A stretch of 64,000 bases of DNA. Source: Sva-07 sp963728195. GTDB lineage: Bacteria; Actinomycetota; Acidimicrobiia; Acidimicrobiales; Ilumatobacteraceae. The position numbers and the translations under genes were made by a program. The stretch covers positions 331,531 to 395,530 of the forward strand of contig CAVSIX010000005.1 in assembly GCA_963728195.1 (NCBI GenBank). Direction: 5' to 3'. Position 1 is the stretch's first letter. Every line of letters begins with the position of its first letter. The notes beneath the pieces are model-generated. The model saw nothing but the letters and a program-made list of their open reading frames with translations. It had not been told where the DNA came from and did not search any database. Shown here piece after piece: positions 43,621 through 51,477 of the stretch.

Positions 43621-44220
43621 ATGGCGTCGCTCCGATTCAGCTTCGGCACCATGGGCTCGGGAAAGAGCACCGTGGCGCTGCAGATCCACCACAACCTGTC
43701 CAGCCGGGAGCTCTACGGGCTGCTGCTGACCACCCTCGACCGCGAGGGGCGCCAGGTGACCAGCCGGCTGGGTGTGGCTGCCCCGGCGATCGAGGTGACA
43801 CCCGACCTCGACCTGCATGCACTCGCCGTGCGCTACTGGCCGATCCACTACATGATCTGCGACGAGGTCCAGTTCTACACGCCGCAGCAGTGCGACCAGC
43901 TCGCCCGGGTCGTCGACGAACTCGATGTCGACGTGTACGGGTTCGGGCTGCTCACCGACTTCCGGGGTCGCCTGTTCAAGGGGACCGCACGCATGTTGGA
44001 GATCGCCGACGAGCACACGCCGCTGCAGGTCGAGGCCCGTTGCTGGTGCGGGGCCCGCGCCACGCACAACGCCCGGGTGGTCAACGGCGACGTGGTGTAC
44101 GAGGGCGCGACCGTGATGGTCGGCGACACCAATCCGAACGAATCCCCGCTGTTCGGCGACACCGTCCGCTACGAGCTGCTCTGCCGCGCCCACTTCCTGC
44201 GTGGCGACCTCGGCGCCTGA
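43621..44220 (+). CDS. tdk: Thymidine kinase
   Basis: This 199-aa enzyme is a type II (TK1-like) thymidine kinase: Walker A FGTMGSGKST at residues 8-17, ICDEVQFY containing Walker B and the catalytic Glu, YGFGLLTDFRGRLF as the lasso region, and a zinc-binding CWCGARATHNAR. The usual fourth Cys ligand is probably in LLCRAHF. It phosphorylates salvaged thymidine with ATP. Length is normal for the family. An ATG start is used with no strong ribosome-binding site. Confidence 0.95.
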   Translation: MASLRFSFGTMGSGKSTVALQIHHNLSSRELYGLLLTTLDREGRQVTSRLGVAAPAIEVTPDLDLHALAVRYWPIHYMICDEVQFYTPQQCDQLARVVDELDVDVYGFGLLTDFRGRLFKGTARMLEIADEHTPLQVEARCWCGARATHNARVVNGDVVYEGATVMVGDTNPNESPLFGDTVRYELLCRAHFLRGDLGA

Positions 44221-44346
44221 CGCCCTCCCCACCGTCTCGCCGTCCTGCCCTCCCGATCCACCCCGAAATATGCATCGAATGTCGCGCCCACCGCGAGGAT
44301 CCAGGCAGATTTGGGGCGCGGACGGGGGCCGCAGGCGCGTACGGCC

Positions 44347-44829
44347 TCACCGCCGTCGCCGCCGCCGTTCGGCTCGATTTCCGAAGCGAATCGGGCCCGG
44401 CAGTTCGAAGTGGGGCATCGAGTGCTGGTGGCACTCGCAGAACCAGTCGCCTGGCGGCACGATCTGGAGGAACGAGCCCGGCGGTGGGGTGCGCTCGTAG
44501 TGGTTCGACCAGGTTGCGAACCATTCGCCAGCGAGATGGTTCGGGTGCACCTCTGCCAACGCGACCCCTTCTCGCTCGAGGAACGGGCGGTCGACGCTCC
44601 CGGTCGCCACGATCGGATCGACGATCTTGCGGATCATGGTGTTCTGGAGGTCGAGTTCGACCCCGGCGATCATCAGCTCGGGATGGCCGTAGCTCTCGGT
44701 GAGACCGATCGTGTACGACCAGGGGTTCGTGTCGGTGATCTGCTGGAGCTGCCAGCCGTACGTGCGGATCGTGAGATCGAGGGCGAGCATCGTCTGCTCG
44801 TAGGAGTAACCGTCACATTGAAGGCACAT
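44347..44829 (-). CDS. DUF4262 domain protein
   Basis: This 160-aa protein has the DUF4262 hallmark PWSYTIGLTESYGHPELMI near residue 40, preceded by YGWQLQQI. The second half contains HPNHLAGEWFATWSNHY and CECHQHSMPHFELP. Four Cys (CLQC at the start, CEC near the end) may bind a metal. The C-terminus is strongly basic (ERRRRRR). Family members occur widely in actinobacteria with unknown function. It converges on tdk across a 126-bp gap without a hairpin. Confidence 0.85.
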   Translation of the reverse strand: MCLQCDGYSYEQTMLALDLTIRTYGWQLQQITDTNPWSYTIGLTESYGHPELMIAGVELDLQNTMIRKIVDPIVATGSVDRPFLEREGVALAEVHPNHLAGEWFATWSNHYERTPPPGSFLQIVPPGDWFCECHQHSMPHFELPGPIRFGNRAERRRRRR

Positions 44830-44877
44830 GCAGACAGCCTGACGAAGGGCTGTCGCAGAGATCGGCGTGATGGTCGC

Positions 44878-44941
44878 CTGTCCGTCGGGGTCGGCTCCGC
44901 AAGGACTGGCTGTCCGTCGGGGTCGGGTCGGGAAGGACAGG
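44878..44941. repeat. Two tandem 32-nt units
   Basis: CTGTCCGTCGGGGTCGG begins at 44878 and again at 44910. Both units end in AAGGAC followed by TGG or AGG, so each can fold as CTGTCC...GGAC-G stem-loops. The pair fills most of the gap between two minus-strand genes. Confidence 0.7.
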
Positions 44942-44959
44942 TGACCGGCGGGCCAGCTG

Positions 44960-45433
44960 TCACGTGCGGAGGCGGTCGGCGGTGCGGCAGATCAGGGCGA
45001 AGGCGGCGGCCATCGCGATGCCGCCGAGGCGCAGGTACACGCTCTCGGCATCGAACGATCCTCCGTCGTCGCGCGCCAGGATGCTCACGATCGAGATGAC
45101 GCCGATCACGACGAACATGATCGCCAAGCCGGCGGTCACCCGCAGCAGCGTGGACAGCCACGGGTCGCGGTCGGTGGCCGCCAGCCAGACGGCGAGCGCA
45201 GCGACGAACACGGCCGGAGCGAGCACCATCTGGTTGGGCGGCAGGATCAGAAAGCTCAGCACCTCGATGCGCTGGTCCCAGACGCTCGCGAACCGTTGCT
45301 CACCGACGTCGCGCACGCGCTCCAGCTGGAAGGCGATGAACCCGATCGGACCGCCGAGCAACAGCCACCCGGCGATCGTCAGATCGCGGACGAGAACGGA
45401 CCGGCGCTCGGGCGTCAGCTCAGTCCCAGGCAC
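44960..45433 (-). CDS. Four-helix membrane protein, unknown
   Basis: This 157-aa protein has four predicted transmembrane helices: AGWLLLGGPIGFIAFQL, PPNQMVLAPAVFVAALAVWL, VTAGLAIMFVVIGVISIVSIL and a final GGIAMAAAFALIC, with short polar loops and an Arg-rich tail. No charged residues inside the helices suggest a catalytic or transport role. The start at 45433 (GTG) overlaps the P450 stop by 14 bases, indicating cotranscription with it. Not recognised as a family. Confidence 0.7.
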   Translation of the reverse strand: MPGTELTPERRSVLVRDLTIAGWLLLGGPIGFIAFQLERVRDVGEQRFASVWDQRIEVLSFLILPPNQMVLAPAVFVAALAVWLAATDRDPWLSTLLRVTAGLAIMFVVIGVISIVSILARDDGGSFDAESVYLRLGGIAMAAAFALICRTADRLRT

Positions 45434-46688
45434 ACTGCAGCCGCTTGATGCCGTTGATGAACGCGCTCTGCAAGTAGGCGGGTTCGCCGGTGATCCGCAG
45501 CGACGGCAACCGTGTCCTGATCGTGTCGAACATCACCGTGATCTCGCGACGGGCCAGGTTGGCGCCGAGGCAGAAGTGCGGCCCGCCGGCGCCGAAGCCG
45601 ATCTGGGCAGGATTGGGTTCGCGGGTGATGTCGAAGGTGTACGGGTCGTCGAACGCTCGCTCGTCACGGTTTCCGGAGTTGTAGAACATCACGACCTTCT
45701 CGCCGGCCTTGATCGGCTGGCCACCGAGTTCGGTGTCCTCCGTCGCCGTGCGCCGGAAGTGGATCACGGGCGTGCCCCAGCGCACGATCTCCTCGACGGC
45801 GCCCTTCGCGTGCGAGTCGAAGTCGCCGTAGAGCAGGTTGCGCTGGTCGGGAAAGTCGGTGAACGCCTTCATCCCATGGCTGATCGCGTTGCGGGTGGTC
45901 TCGTTGCCGGCGACCACCAGGAGGATGAAGAACGAGCCGAACTCCTGGGCGGTCAGCTGCTCGCCGTCGACCTCGGCGGCCATCATCACCGAGGTGATGT
46001 CGTCGCGCGGATTGGCCTTGCGATCCTCGCCGAGTGCCTGGGCGTAGAGGAACATCTCGAGCGACTGGCCCATGAGGTCCTCGTACGAGGTGACGAAGTC
46101 GGGGTCGCCGCCGCCGAGGATCGTGTTGGTCCACTTGAAGATCTTCCCGTAGTCGTCGGCGGGGATGCCCATCATGTCGCAGATGATCTCGAGCGGCAGT
46201 GCCGCTGCGACGTGCTCGACGAAATCGCACCTCTTGTCGGGGAAGTCGGTGAGCAGTCGGTCGATGATCTGGTTCGCCTTGGTCCTGACGACGTCCTCGA
46301 CTGCGGTGATCTCCTTCGGTGTGAAGCCTCTCGACACGATCGAGCGCAGCCGGAAGTGCTTCGGATCGTCCATGTTGATCATCGAGCCGAAGAACTCGTT
46401 CATCTCCTGTGGCAGGTCGCCGATGTTCGATCCCTGCCCCGAACAGAACACCTTGGGGTTTCGGCTGATGTGCCAGATGTCGTCGTGGCGGGTGACTGCC
46501 CAGTAGCCGGGACCGGGCGGAAAGGGAAGATCGGGGATCTCGCGCTCGTCGTAGTGGACGAGTCCCGGCGTGTCGCGTAGCGCCTTGAAGGCGCCCTCGC
46601 GGAACGATCGGGGCGCAAGCCAGAACTCGGGATCGGAGAGGTCGAAGTCGTCGACGGAGACTTCGTCGTGCGGTGCGATCGTCGTCAT
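45420..46688 (-). CDS. Cytochrome P450
   Basis: This 422-aa haem monooxygenase has the I-helix LVVAGNETTRNAI, the ExxR in VEEIVRWGTP, and the haem ligand Cys373 in FGAGGPHFCLGANLARRE. PVIHFRRTATEDTELGGQ and the MNEFFGSMINMDDPKHFRLR segment match bacterial CYP125/CYP142-like or fatty-acid/steroid-hydroxylating P450s. It needs ferredoxin and ferredoxin reductase, which are not encoded beside it; KorAB generates reduced ferredoxin elsewhere in the window. The ATG at 46688 follows a TACAGT box by eight bases. Cotranscribed with the 157-aa membrane protein downstream. Confidence 0.95.
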   Translation of the reverse strand: MTTIAPHDEVSVDDFDLSDPEFWLAPRSFREGAFKALRDTPGLVHYDEREIPDLPFPPGPGYWAVTRHDDIWHISRNPKVFCSGQGSNIGDLPQEMNEFFGSMINMDDPKHFRLRSIVSRGFTPKEITAVEDVVRTKANQIIDRLLTDFPDKRCDFVEHVAAALPLEIICDMMGIPADDYGKIFKWTNTILGGGDPDFVTSYEDLMGQSLEMFLYAQALGEDRKANPRDDITSVMMAAEVDGEQLTAQEFGSFFILLVVAGNETTRNAISHGMKAFTDFPDQRNLLYGDFDSHAKGAVEEIVRWGTPVIHFRRTATEDTELGGQPIKAGEKVVMFYNSGNRDERAFDDPYTFDITREPNPAQIGFGAGGPHFCLGANLARREITVMFDTIRTRLPSLRITGEPAYLQSAFINGIKRLQCAWD

Positions 46689-46696
46689 GCGACTCG

Positions 46697-46702
46697 ACTG
46701 TA
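46697..46702 (-). promoter_or_regulatory. -10 box (TACAGT) of the P450 gene
   Basis: On the minus strand TACAGT ends eight bases before the ATG at 46688, compatible with a leaderless or near-leaderless start. Confidence 0.4.
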
Positions 46703-46815
46703 TGGCCCGGCGTTCGAACGATCGGTGTCGGATCATGCCAGGCGTCAGCGCCCGGCGTGATCGACACGGATCGGCCGGAGTTGAGATCGGCGGTGATTCG
46801 GCGTTGACTGGGCCG

Positions 46816-47544
46816 ATGCTGCAGTTCTCCGACATCGAGCGTGTCCTGGTCGTCACCGCACATCCCGACGACGTCGACTTCGGCGCCGCCGGCACGGTGG
46901 CCGCGATGACCGACGCCGGCATCGCCGTCACCTACTGCCTGGTCACCGACGGCCAGGCAGGCGGATTCGACCACTCGATCCCGCGCAAGGAGATGGCCTC
47001 GATCCGCCGTGAGGAGCAGACGAAGGCGGCCGCCGAGGTCGGCGTCACCGACCTCCGCTTCCTCGGGTTCATGGACGGCACCGTCGAGGTGACGATGGAG
47101 CTGCGCCACGACATCAGCCTCATCATCCGCGACGTACGCCCACAGGTCGTCATCACCCAGTCGCCGCTGCGAAATCTCTCCTCGACCTACGGCTCACATC
47201 CCGACCACACCGCCACGGGCGAGGCGACCATGTGTGCCGTCTACCCCGACGCTCGCAACCCGTTCGCCTTCCCCGGGCTGCCGTGCGCCGACCTCGAGGA
47301 CTGGAAGGTGCAAGAGGTGTGGATCCAGGCCGGCCCGATGGGCGGTGATCAGGATCTCGCCGTGGTCGACATCACCGCACAGGTCGACCGTAAGTTCCGG
47401 GCGCTGCGCTGCCACGAGAGCCAACACGTCGATCCCGACGCCATGATGGAGCGAGTCGGCGCCCGCTTCCGTCAACTCGCCGTCGAACACGGCCTGCCCG
47501 ACGGCAGCAGCGCCGAACTCTTCCGCGTCTGCGATACCCGCTGA
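46816..47544 (+). CDS. PIG-L/LmbE family deacetylase
   Basis: This 242-aa protein starts at the ATG at 46816. It carries the zinc-binding TAHPDDVDFGAAG near residue 15 and SHPDHTATGEA near residue 130, the signatures of LmbE N-acetylglucosamine deacetylases. In actinobacteria such enzymes deacetylate mycothiol precursors, antibiotic intermediates or lipid-linked sugars; MshB and Mca are related. CLVTDGQAGGFDHSIPRKEM contains the typical region after strand two. Substrate uncertain. An array of two 61-nt repeats follows. Confidence 0.93.
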   Translation: MLQFSDIERVLVVTAHPDDVDFGAAGTVAAMTDAGIAVTYCLVTDGQAGGFDHSIPRKEMASIRREEQTKAAAEVGVTDLRFLGFMDGTVEVTMELRHDISLIIRDVRPQVVITQSPLRNLSSTYGSHPDHTATGEATMCAVYPDARNPFAFPGLPCADLEDWKVQEVWIQAGPMGGDQDLAVVDITAQVDRKFRALRCHESQHVDPDAMMERVGARFRQLAVEHGLPDGSSAELFRVCDTR

Positions 47545-47569
47545 CCTTCCACCGCGCAGTTCCTTGCGT

Positions 47570-47672
47570 GCGATGAGCGAGCGGACCAGATGCCGGCTTT
47601 TCGCTCATCGGTGGGCTGCGGACCTTGCGTGCGATGAGCGAGCGGACCAGATGCCGGCTTTTCGCTCATCGG
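47570..47672. repeat. Two tandem 42-nt inverted repeats, 61-nt period
   Basis: Copies start at 47570 and 47631, each GCGATGAGC, 24 nt (containing GGACCAGATGCCG), GCTCATCGG. The spacer is 19 nt. The array is followed by GGTGGGGGCGGAGCG, as at the end of the 31207 array. It lies between convergent genes. Confidence 0.95.
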
Positions 47673-47685
47673 TGGGGGCGGAGCG

Positions 47686-48546
47686 TCAGGTGCGGAAGGT
47701 GAGGTGGGCGGCGCCGAGGAGGGGACCGGCGGTCCCGAGCACCGCGGGACGCACCGTGACGTCACCAATGGCGGACTGCAGCGCTGGGCCGAACCGTTCG
47801 AAGGCTGCGGAGAACCCGCCGCCGATCACGACGAGGTGGGCGTCGAACTCCTCGACCACGGGTGCCAGGAACGTGCCGAGTCGTGTGCCGTGATCGCTGA
47901 CGACATCGGCGTTGGCGGGATCCTCCACGGCGGTGCGCAGGTCGGCCATGTCGACGCCCAAGCGGACGGCGAGGCCGTGTGCGGACAGCACGTCGTCGGC
48001 GCGTCCGCCCCACGGTGTGTCACGCATCGCCAGGTGCTCGACGCCGAACCCGTCGATGTACTCGATCGGTCGTGCATGATCGGTGAGGCACGTGCCGAGT
48101 CCCGTGCCGACGGTCATCGTCAGCACCCGGTCGATCCCGGCGCCCGCTCCGGCGAGCGCCTCTCCGGTGCCGGCCGACTCGGCGTCGCGGGCGAAGCGGA
48201 TCGGAAGGTCGGATGCGCCCGAACGCTCCCGCAGCGCCGCGCCGAGGTCGAGGCCGTAGATGTCCTCGAACTTGTGGACGCCGCGCATCCGGGAGATCCC
48301 CGCATCGATGTCGAACGGCCCACAGATCGCGATCGCCAACCCCGCCACCTCGGGCCCTGCGACGTCGAGCGCAGCGTCGGCTCCGGCGGCGAGCGAGTCG
48401 ACGACGACGTCGGCGGGCTCGTTGGCGTTGGTGGGCAACGCGGCGCCGACGTCGATGCGTGGGTTGCGGCCGTCGTCGTCGAACCGCACCGCACCCGTCT
48501 TGATCGACGTTCCCCCGACGTCCATCACGGCGATCACCTGTCCCAT
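47686..48546 (-). CDS. ROK family sugar kinase
   Basis: This 286-aa actin-fold kinase has the phosphate-1 loop MDVGGTSIKTGAV at residue 8, FARDAESAGTGEA, the phosphate-2 TMTVGTGLGTCLT, and GVEHLAMRDTPWGGRADDV in place of the Cys-rich zinc site of classical ROK members. The adenosine loop reads LVVIGGGFSAAFERF. It probably phosphorylates glucose or a related sugar with ATP or polyphosphate. The lack of the CxCGxxGCxE zinc motif places it nearer to the polyphosphate glucokinase-like group. It lies between two repeat arrays (47570 and 48576). Confidence 0.9.
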   Translation of the reverse strand: MGQVIAVMDVGGTSIKTGAVRFDDDGRNPRIDVGAALPTNANEPADVVVDSLAAGADAALDVAGPEVAGLAIAICGPFDIDAGISRMRGVHKFEDIYGLDLGAALRERSGASDLPIRFARDAESAGTGEALAGAGAGIDRVLTMTVGTGLGTCLTDHARPIEYIDGFGVEHLAMRDTPWGGRADDVLSAHGLAVRLGVDMADLRTAVEDPANADVVSDHGTRLGTFLAPVVEEFDAHLVVIGGGFSAAFERFGPALQSAIGDVTVRPAVLGTAGPLLGAAHLTFRT

Positions 48547-48575
48547 CGCCGCCCGAACCTACCTCGGCTCCCCGA

Positions 48576-48678
48576 CCGATGAGCGAAACGCCCACATGCC
48601 GTCGTTTCGCTCATCGCACGCAGTGGTACCGGGCTTCCGATGAGCGAACCGACGCCATCTGGTCCGTTGGCTCATCGC
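48576..48678. repeat. Two 42-nt inverted repeats of different sequence, 61 nt apart
   Basis: The first copy (48576-48617) and the second (48637-48678) share arms CCGATGAGC and GCTCATCGC but differ in the 24-nt interior. The interior of the second is close, on the opposite strand, to that of the single copy at 6758. The spacing between starts is again 61 nt with a 19-nt spacer. They lie upstream of the ROK kinase. Confidence 0.93.
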
Positions 48679-48711
48679 TGGCATCCCGACGGACCGGCGA
48701 CGAGTCCCCGG

Positions 48712-49176
48712 TCAGAGCACTTCCCAGCGGTTGGGGCGGTCGGCGTGGACGACGATGGCGTCGTACTGCTTGATGCAGCGAGTCGCGCGCAGCACGTACT
48801 GCTCGCCGCCGCTCGACAGCTCCGCCAGTGCGTAGCCCTCGCTGGAGTCGCGCACGCCGGTGCCGATGCAGTGCAGCGAAGCCAGCTGCAGCCCGGCACT
48901 CTCGGCTTCGGCGGCCCACAGGTTGACGAGACCCTGGCGCAGCGACGGGTCATCGAGCAGGTCGGAGCCGCCGAGTGTGAGCGTGACGTTGCAGATGTGG
49001 ACCGGTTCGACGTGCTCGGGGTCGACGACGTCGCCGCCGAGTTCGCCGTCGAGGAGTATCACGATCGGTCCGCCGTCGCTGCCGACGCCGCCGATGAATC
49101 CGTACCGCACCAGCGGCAGGCCGTCCTCGCCGGTGGTGGCGTAACGTATGCGGTCGCCGTGGTGGAAGGTGGTCAC
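48712..49176 (-). CDS. Hypothetical 154-aa protein coupled to beta-lactamase-fold hydrolase
   Basis: This 154-aa soluble protein opens with a beta-hairpin (FHHGDRIRYATTGEDGLPLV, RYGFIGGVGSDGGPIVILLD) resembling SH3-like or KOW folds. A helical part follows (LVNLWAAEAESAGLQLA) and strands ending in VVHADRPNRWEVL. No known domain is recognised. The GTG start overlaps the stop of the upstream hydrolase (GTGA at 49176-49173), so it is cotranslated with it. Confidence 0.7.
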   Translation of the reverse strand: MTTFHHGDRIRYATTGEDGLPLVRYGFIGGVGSDGGPIVILLDGELGGDVVDPEHVEPVHICNVTLTLGGSDLLDDPSLRQGLVNLWAAEAESAGLQLASLHCIGTGVRDSSEGYALAELSSGGEQYVLRATRCIKQYDAIVVHADRPNRWEVL

Positions 49177-50012
49177 ACCGGAACCTCGTCGCCGGCGCCG
49201 TACTCGGCGATCACGGCATCGGACAACTCGGGCCAGGCCGCGAGTGCGCTCGGCGCCCACTCGTCGAAGGGCCGGTCGGCGAGTGCGACCAGACCCAGGT
49301 CGCGATCGGGGTCGATCCAGAACATCGTGCCCGATCCGCCGAAGTGGCCGAACGTCCGCGGCGAGTTGGTCGTGCCGGTCCAGTGCGGATCCTTGGTCCC
49401 ACGTACCTCGAACCCCAGCCCCCAGGGGCACTGCTCGTAGCGTCCCACGCCCGGAACGATACCTGCGAGCGCGGGGTAGTGGATACGTTTCGCTTCCGCT
49501 GCGGTGTCGCGGTGGATCAGCGTCGGATGCATCACCTCGGCCACGAACCGGCACGTGTCGGCGAGGTTCGCGTGCACGCCCTGCGCCGGCGACCCGCGCA
49601 GCTCGCTGGACGCCATGCCGAGCGGGGCGAACACCGCTTCGTGGAGGTACTCGGCAAAGGTCATGGCGGTCGCCGCCTCGACGGCCTGCGCAGCGAGGGC
49701 GATGCCCGTGTTGGAGTACATGCGCGTCGCTCCAGGACGTGCGATCGGCTCGTCGCCGTCGAACGGATAGCCGCCGGCGTGGGCAAGGAGGTGGCGCAGC
49801 GTGCAGCCGGGCTGGCCGACGGGCTGATCGAGCTCGACGACGCCCTCTTCGACGGCGACCAGCATCGCCCAGGCGGCCATCGGTTTGGAGATCGAGGCGA
49901 GCCGCTGCGTGCGGTCGGCGTCTCCGACGGTCGCCACCACCCGAGCGTCGCGCAGGACTGCGGCGGAGACGTGGGGGACCGGCCAGTTGGAGGTGAGGTC
50001 GAGAGCGGTCAC
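49173..50012 (-). CDS. Serine hydrolase of the beta-lactamase/EstB family
   Basis: This 279-aa protein has the SxxK catalytic motif in LASISKPMAAWAM near residue 43 and the YSN motif in RMYSNTGIALAAQ near residue 98; HFGGSGTMFWI supplies the third H/K-T-G-like box. No signal peptide is seen, so it is likely cytoplasmic: an esterase or peptidase related to class C enzymes instead of a secreted lactamase. Beginning at 50012, it lies 19 bp downstream of the DAHP synthase stop. Confidence 0.88.
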   Translation of the reverse strand: MTALDLTSNWPVPHVSAAVLRDARVVATVGDADRTQRLASISKPMAAWAMLVAVEEGVVELDQPVGQPGCTLRHLLAHAGGYPFDGDEPIARPGATRMYSNTGIALAAQAVEAATAMTFAEYLHEAVFAPLGMASSELRGSPAQGVHANLADTCRFVAEVMHPTLIHRDTAAEAKRIHYPALAGIVPGVGRYEQCPWGLGFEVRGTKDPHWTGTTNSPRTFGHFGGSGTMFWIDPDRDLGLVALADRPFDEWAPSALAAWPELSDAVIAEYGAGDEVPV

Positions 50013-50031
50013 GGCGATCGACCCCGACCCG

Positions 50032-51390
50032 TCAGGTGAACTGGCGGAGGAGCTCGGCGACCCGGAATGCCAGGTCGACGCTCTGGCGGGCGTTCAACCG
50101 GGGGTCGCACATCGTCTCGTAGCGGTGGTCGAGGTCGGTGTCCGACAACGCATCTCCGCCACCGAGACATTCCGTGACGTTCTCGCCGGTCAGCTCGACG
50201 TGGATTCCGCCTGGCCACGTGCCCTCGGCGCGGTGGGCTCGGACGAATCCGCCGATCTCGGCGACGACGTCGTCGAAGTGCCGGGTCTTCAGGCCGTTGG
50301 CAGCGGTGTAGGTGTTGGCGTGCATCGGGTCGCAGGCCCACACCACCGGATGGCCGGCGTCGGTGACCGACCGCAGCAGCGGGCGCAGCGACGCTTCGAT
50401 CTTGTCGGCACCCATACGGCTGATCAGCGTGAGCCGCCCGGGTAGACGCGACGGGTTGAGCACCTCGCACAACTCGAGCACGTAGTCGGCCGAGGTGGTC
50501 GGGCCGATCTTGCAGCCGATCGGATTGCCGACGCCACGGAGGAACTCGACGTGTGCGCCATCGAGTTCGCGTGTCCGCTCGCCGATCCACAGCATGTGCG
50601 CCGAGCAGTCGAACCAGCCGCCGGTCAGGGAGTCCTGACGGGTGAGGGCCTCCTCGTAGCCGAGGATCAGGGCCTCGTGCGACGTGTAGACGTCGACCTG
50701 AGCCAGATTCGGGTTCGATTCGGTGTCGATGCCGCACGCGCGCATGAACGCGAGCGCCCGCTCGATCTCTGCGGCGACGTGTTCGTAGCGCTGGCCGGCC
50801 GGGCTCGATGCGACGAACTCCTGGGTCCATGCGTGCACCCGTGACAGGTCGGCGAAGCCGCCCTTGGTGAACGCCCGCAGCAGGTTGAGCGTGGACGCCG
50901 ACTGGTGGTAGGCCTGCACGAGCCGCTCGGGATTCGGCATCCGCGCCGCCTCGGACGGGTTGATGTCGTTGACGATGTGGCCCCGGAACGAGGGCAACTC
51001 GACGTCGCCGATGATCTCGGTGGGCGACGACCTCGGCTTCGCGAACTGTCCGGCCATGCGGCCGACCTTGACGATCGGCACACCGACGGAGTAGGTGAGC
51101 ACGACGGCCATCTGCAGGATGACGCGCAGCTTCTCACGGATGTTGTCGGCGGAGAACTCCTCGAAGCTCTCGGCGCAGTCGCCGGCCTGGAGCAGGAACG
51201 CCCGGCCGCCGGCAACGCGCGCCAGCTCGGCTTGCAAGGAGCGGGCCTCGCCGGCGAACACGAGCGGCGGCATCGAGGCGATCTGCTTGAGCGACGCTTC
51301 GAGCGCACCCGAGTCCGGCCACTCCGGCTGTTGGCCGACCGGACGGTCGTGCCACGACGTCGGCAACCAGGATCCGCGGGAGTCAGGCAT
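50032..51390 (-). CDS. 3-deoxy-7-phosphoheptulonate synthase, class II
   Basis: This 452-aa enzyme catalyses the first step of aromatic amino acid synthesis, joining phosphoenolpyruvate and erythrose 4-phosphate. Class II hallmarks: EARSLQAELARVAGGRAFLL, QAGDCAESF, VGRMAGQFAKPRSSPTE, and VGNPIGCKIGPTTS. Metal-binding Cys, His, Glu and Asp lie in QAGDC, WACDPMHANT and HVELTGENVTEC. Length matches the family (about 450-470). The start follows TAGCCT by six bases (leaderless). The gene has no visible shikimate partners beside it. A hairpin terminator for the sigma gene stands upstream. Confidence 0.96.
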   Translation of the reverse strand: MPDSRGSWLPTSWHDRPVGQQPEWPDSGALEASLKQIASMPPLVFAGEARSLQAELARVAGGRAFLLQAGDCAESFEEFSADNIREKLRVILQMAVVLTYSVGVPIVKVGRMAGQFAKPRSSPTEIIGDVELPSFRGHIVNDINPSEAARMPNPERLVQAYHQSASTLNLLRAFTKGGFADLSRVHAWTQEFVASSPAGQRYEHVAAEIERALAFMRACGIDTESNPNLAQVDVYTSHEALILGYEEALTRQDSLTGGWFDCSAHMLWIGERTRELDGAHVEFLRGVGNPIGCKIGPTTSADYVLELCEVLNPSRLPGRLTLISRMGADKIEASLRPLLRSVTDAGHPVVWACDPMHANTYTAANGLKTRHFDDVVAEIGGFVRAHRAEGTWPGGIHVELTGENVTECLGGGDALSDTDLDHRYETMCDPRLNARQSVDLAFRVAELLRQFT

Positions 51391-51396
51391 CGGCTC

Positions 51397-51402
51397 AGGC
51401 TA
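51397..51402 (-). promoter_or_regulatory. -10 box (TAGCCT) of the DAHP synthase gene
   Basis: On the minus strand TAGCCT ends six bases before the ATG at 51390; no ribosome-binding site is present. Confidence 0.5.
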
Positions 51403-51421
51403 CCGGTCCCGAAAACGACAA

Positions 51422-51447
51422 GAGCGGTCGGATTGCTCCGACCGCTC
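51422..51447 (-). terminator. Terminator of the sigma factor gene
   Basis: GAGCGGTCGGA and its exact complement enclose a 4-nt loop. Read on the minus strand the stem is followed by TTGTCGTTTTC, a moderate T-tract. It stands 30 bp after the stop at 51478. Confidence 0.85.
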
Positions 51448-51477
51448 CGGTCAATTCGAGTGTTCTGGCGGATCAGC

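Noticed and set aside
31207..48678. CRISPR array interpretation of the 61-nt repeats
   Set aside because: Only one to three units per locus, spacers within an array are the same, repeats are long palindromes, and no cas gene is present.
49173..50012. Secreted beta-lactamase conferring resistance
   Set aside because: SxxK and YSN motifs are present, but there is no signal peptide, and the family is mostly esterases and peptidases. Resistance cannot be claimed.
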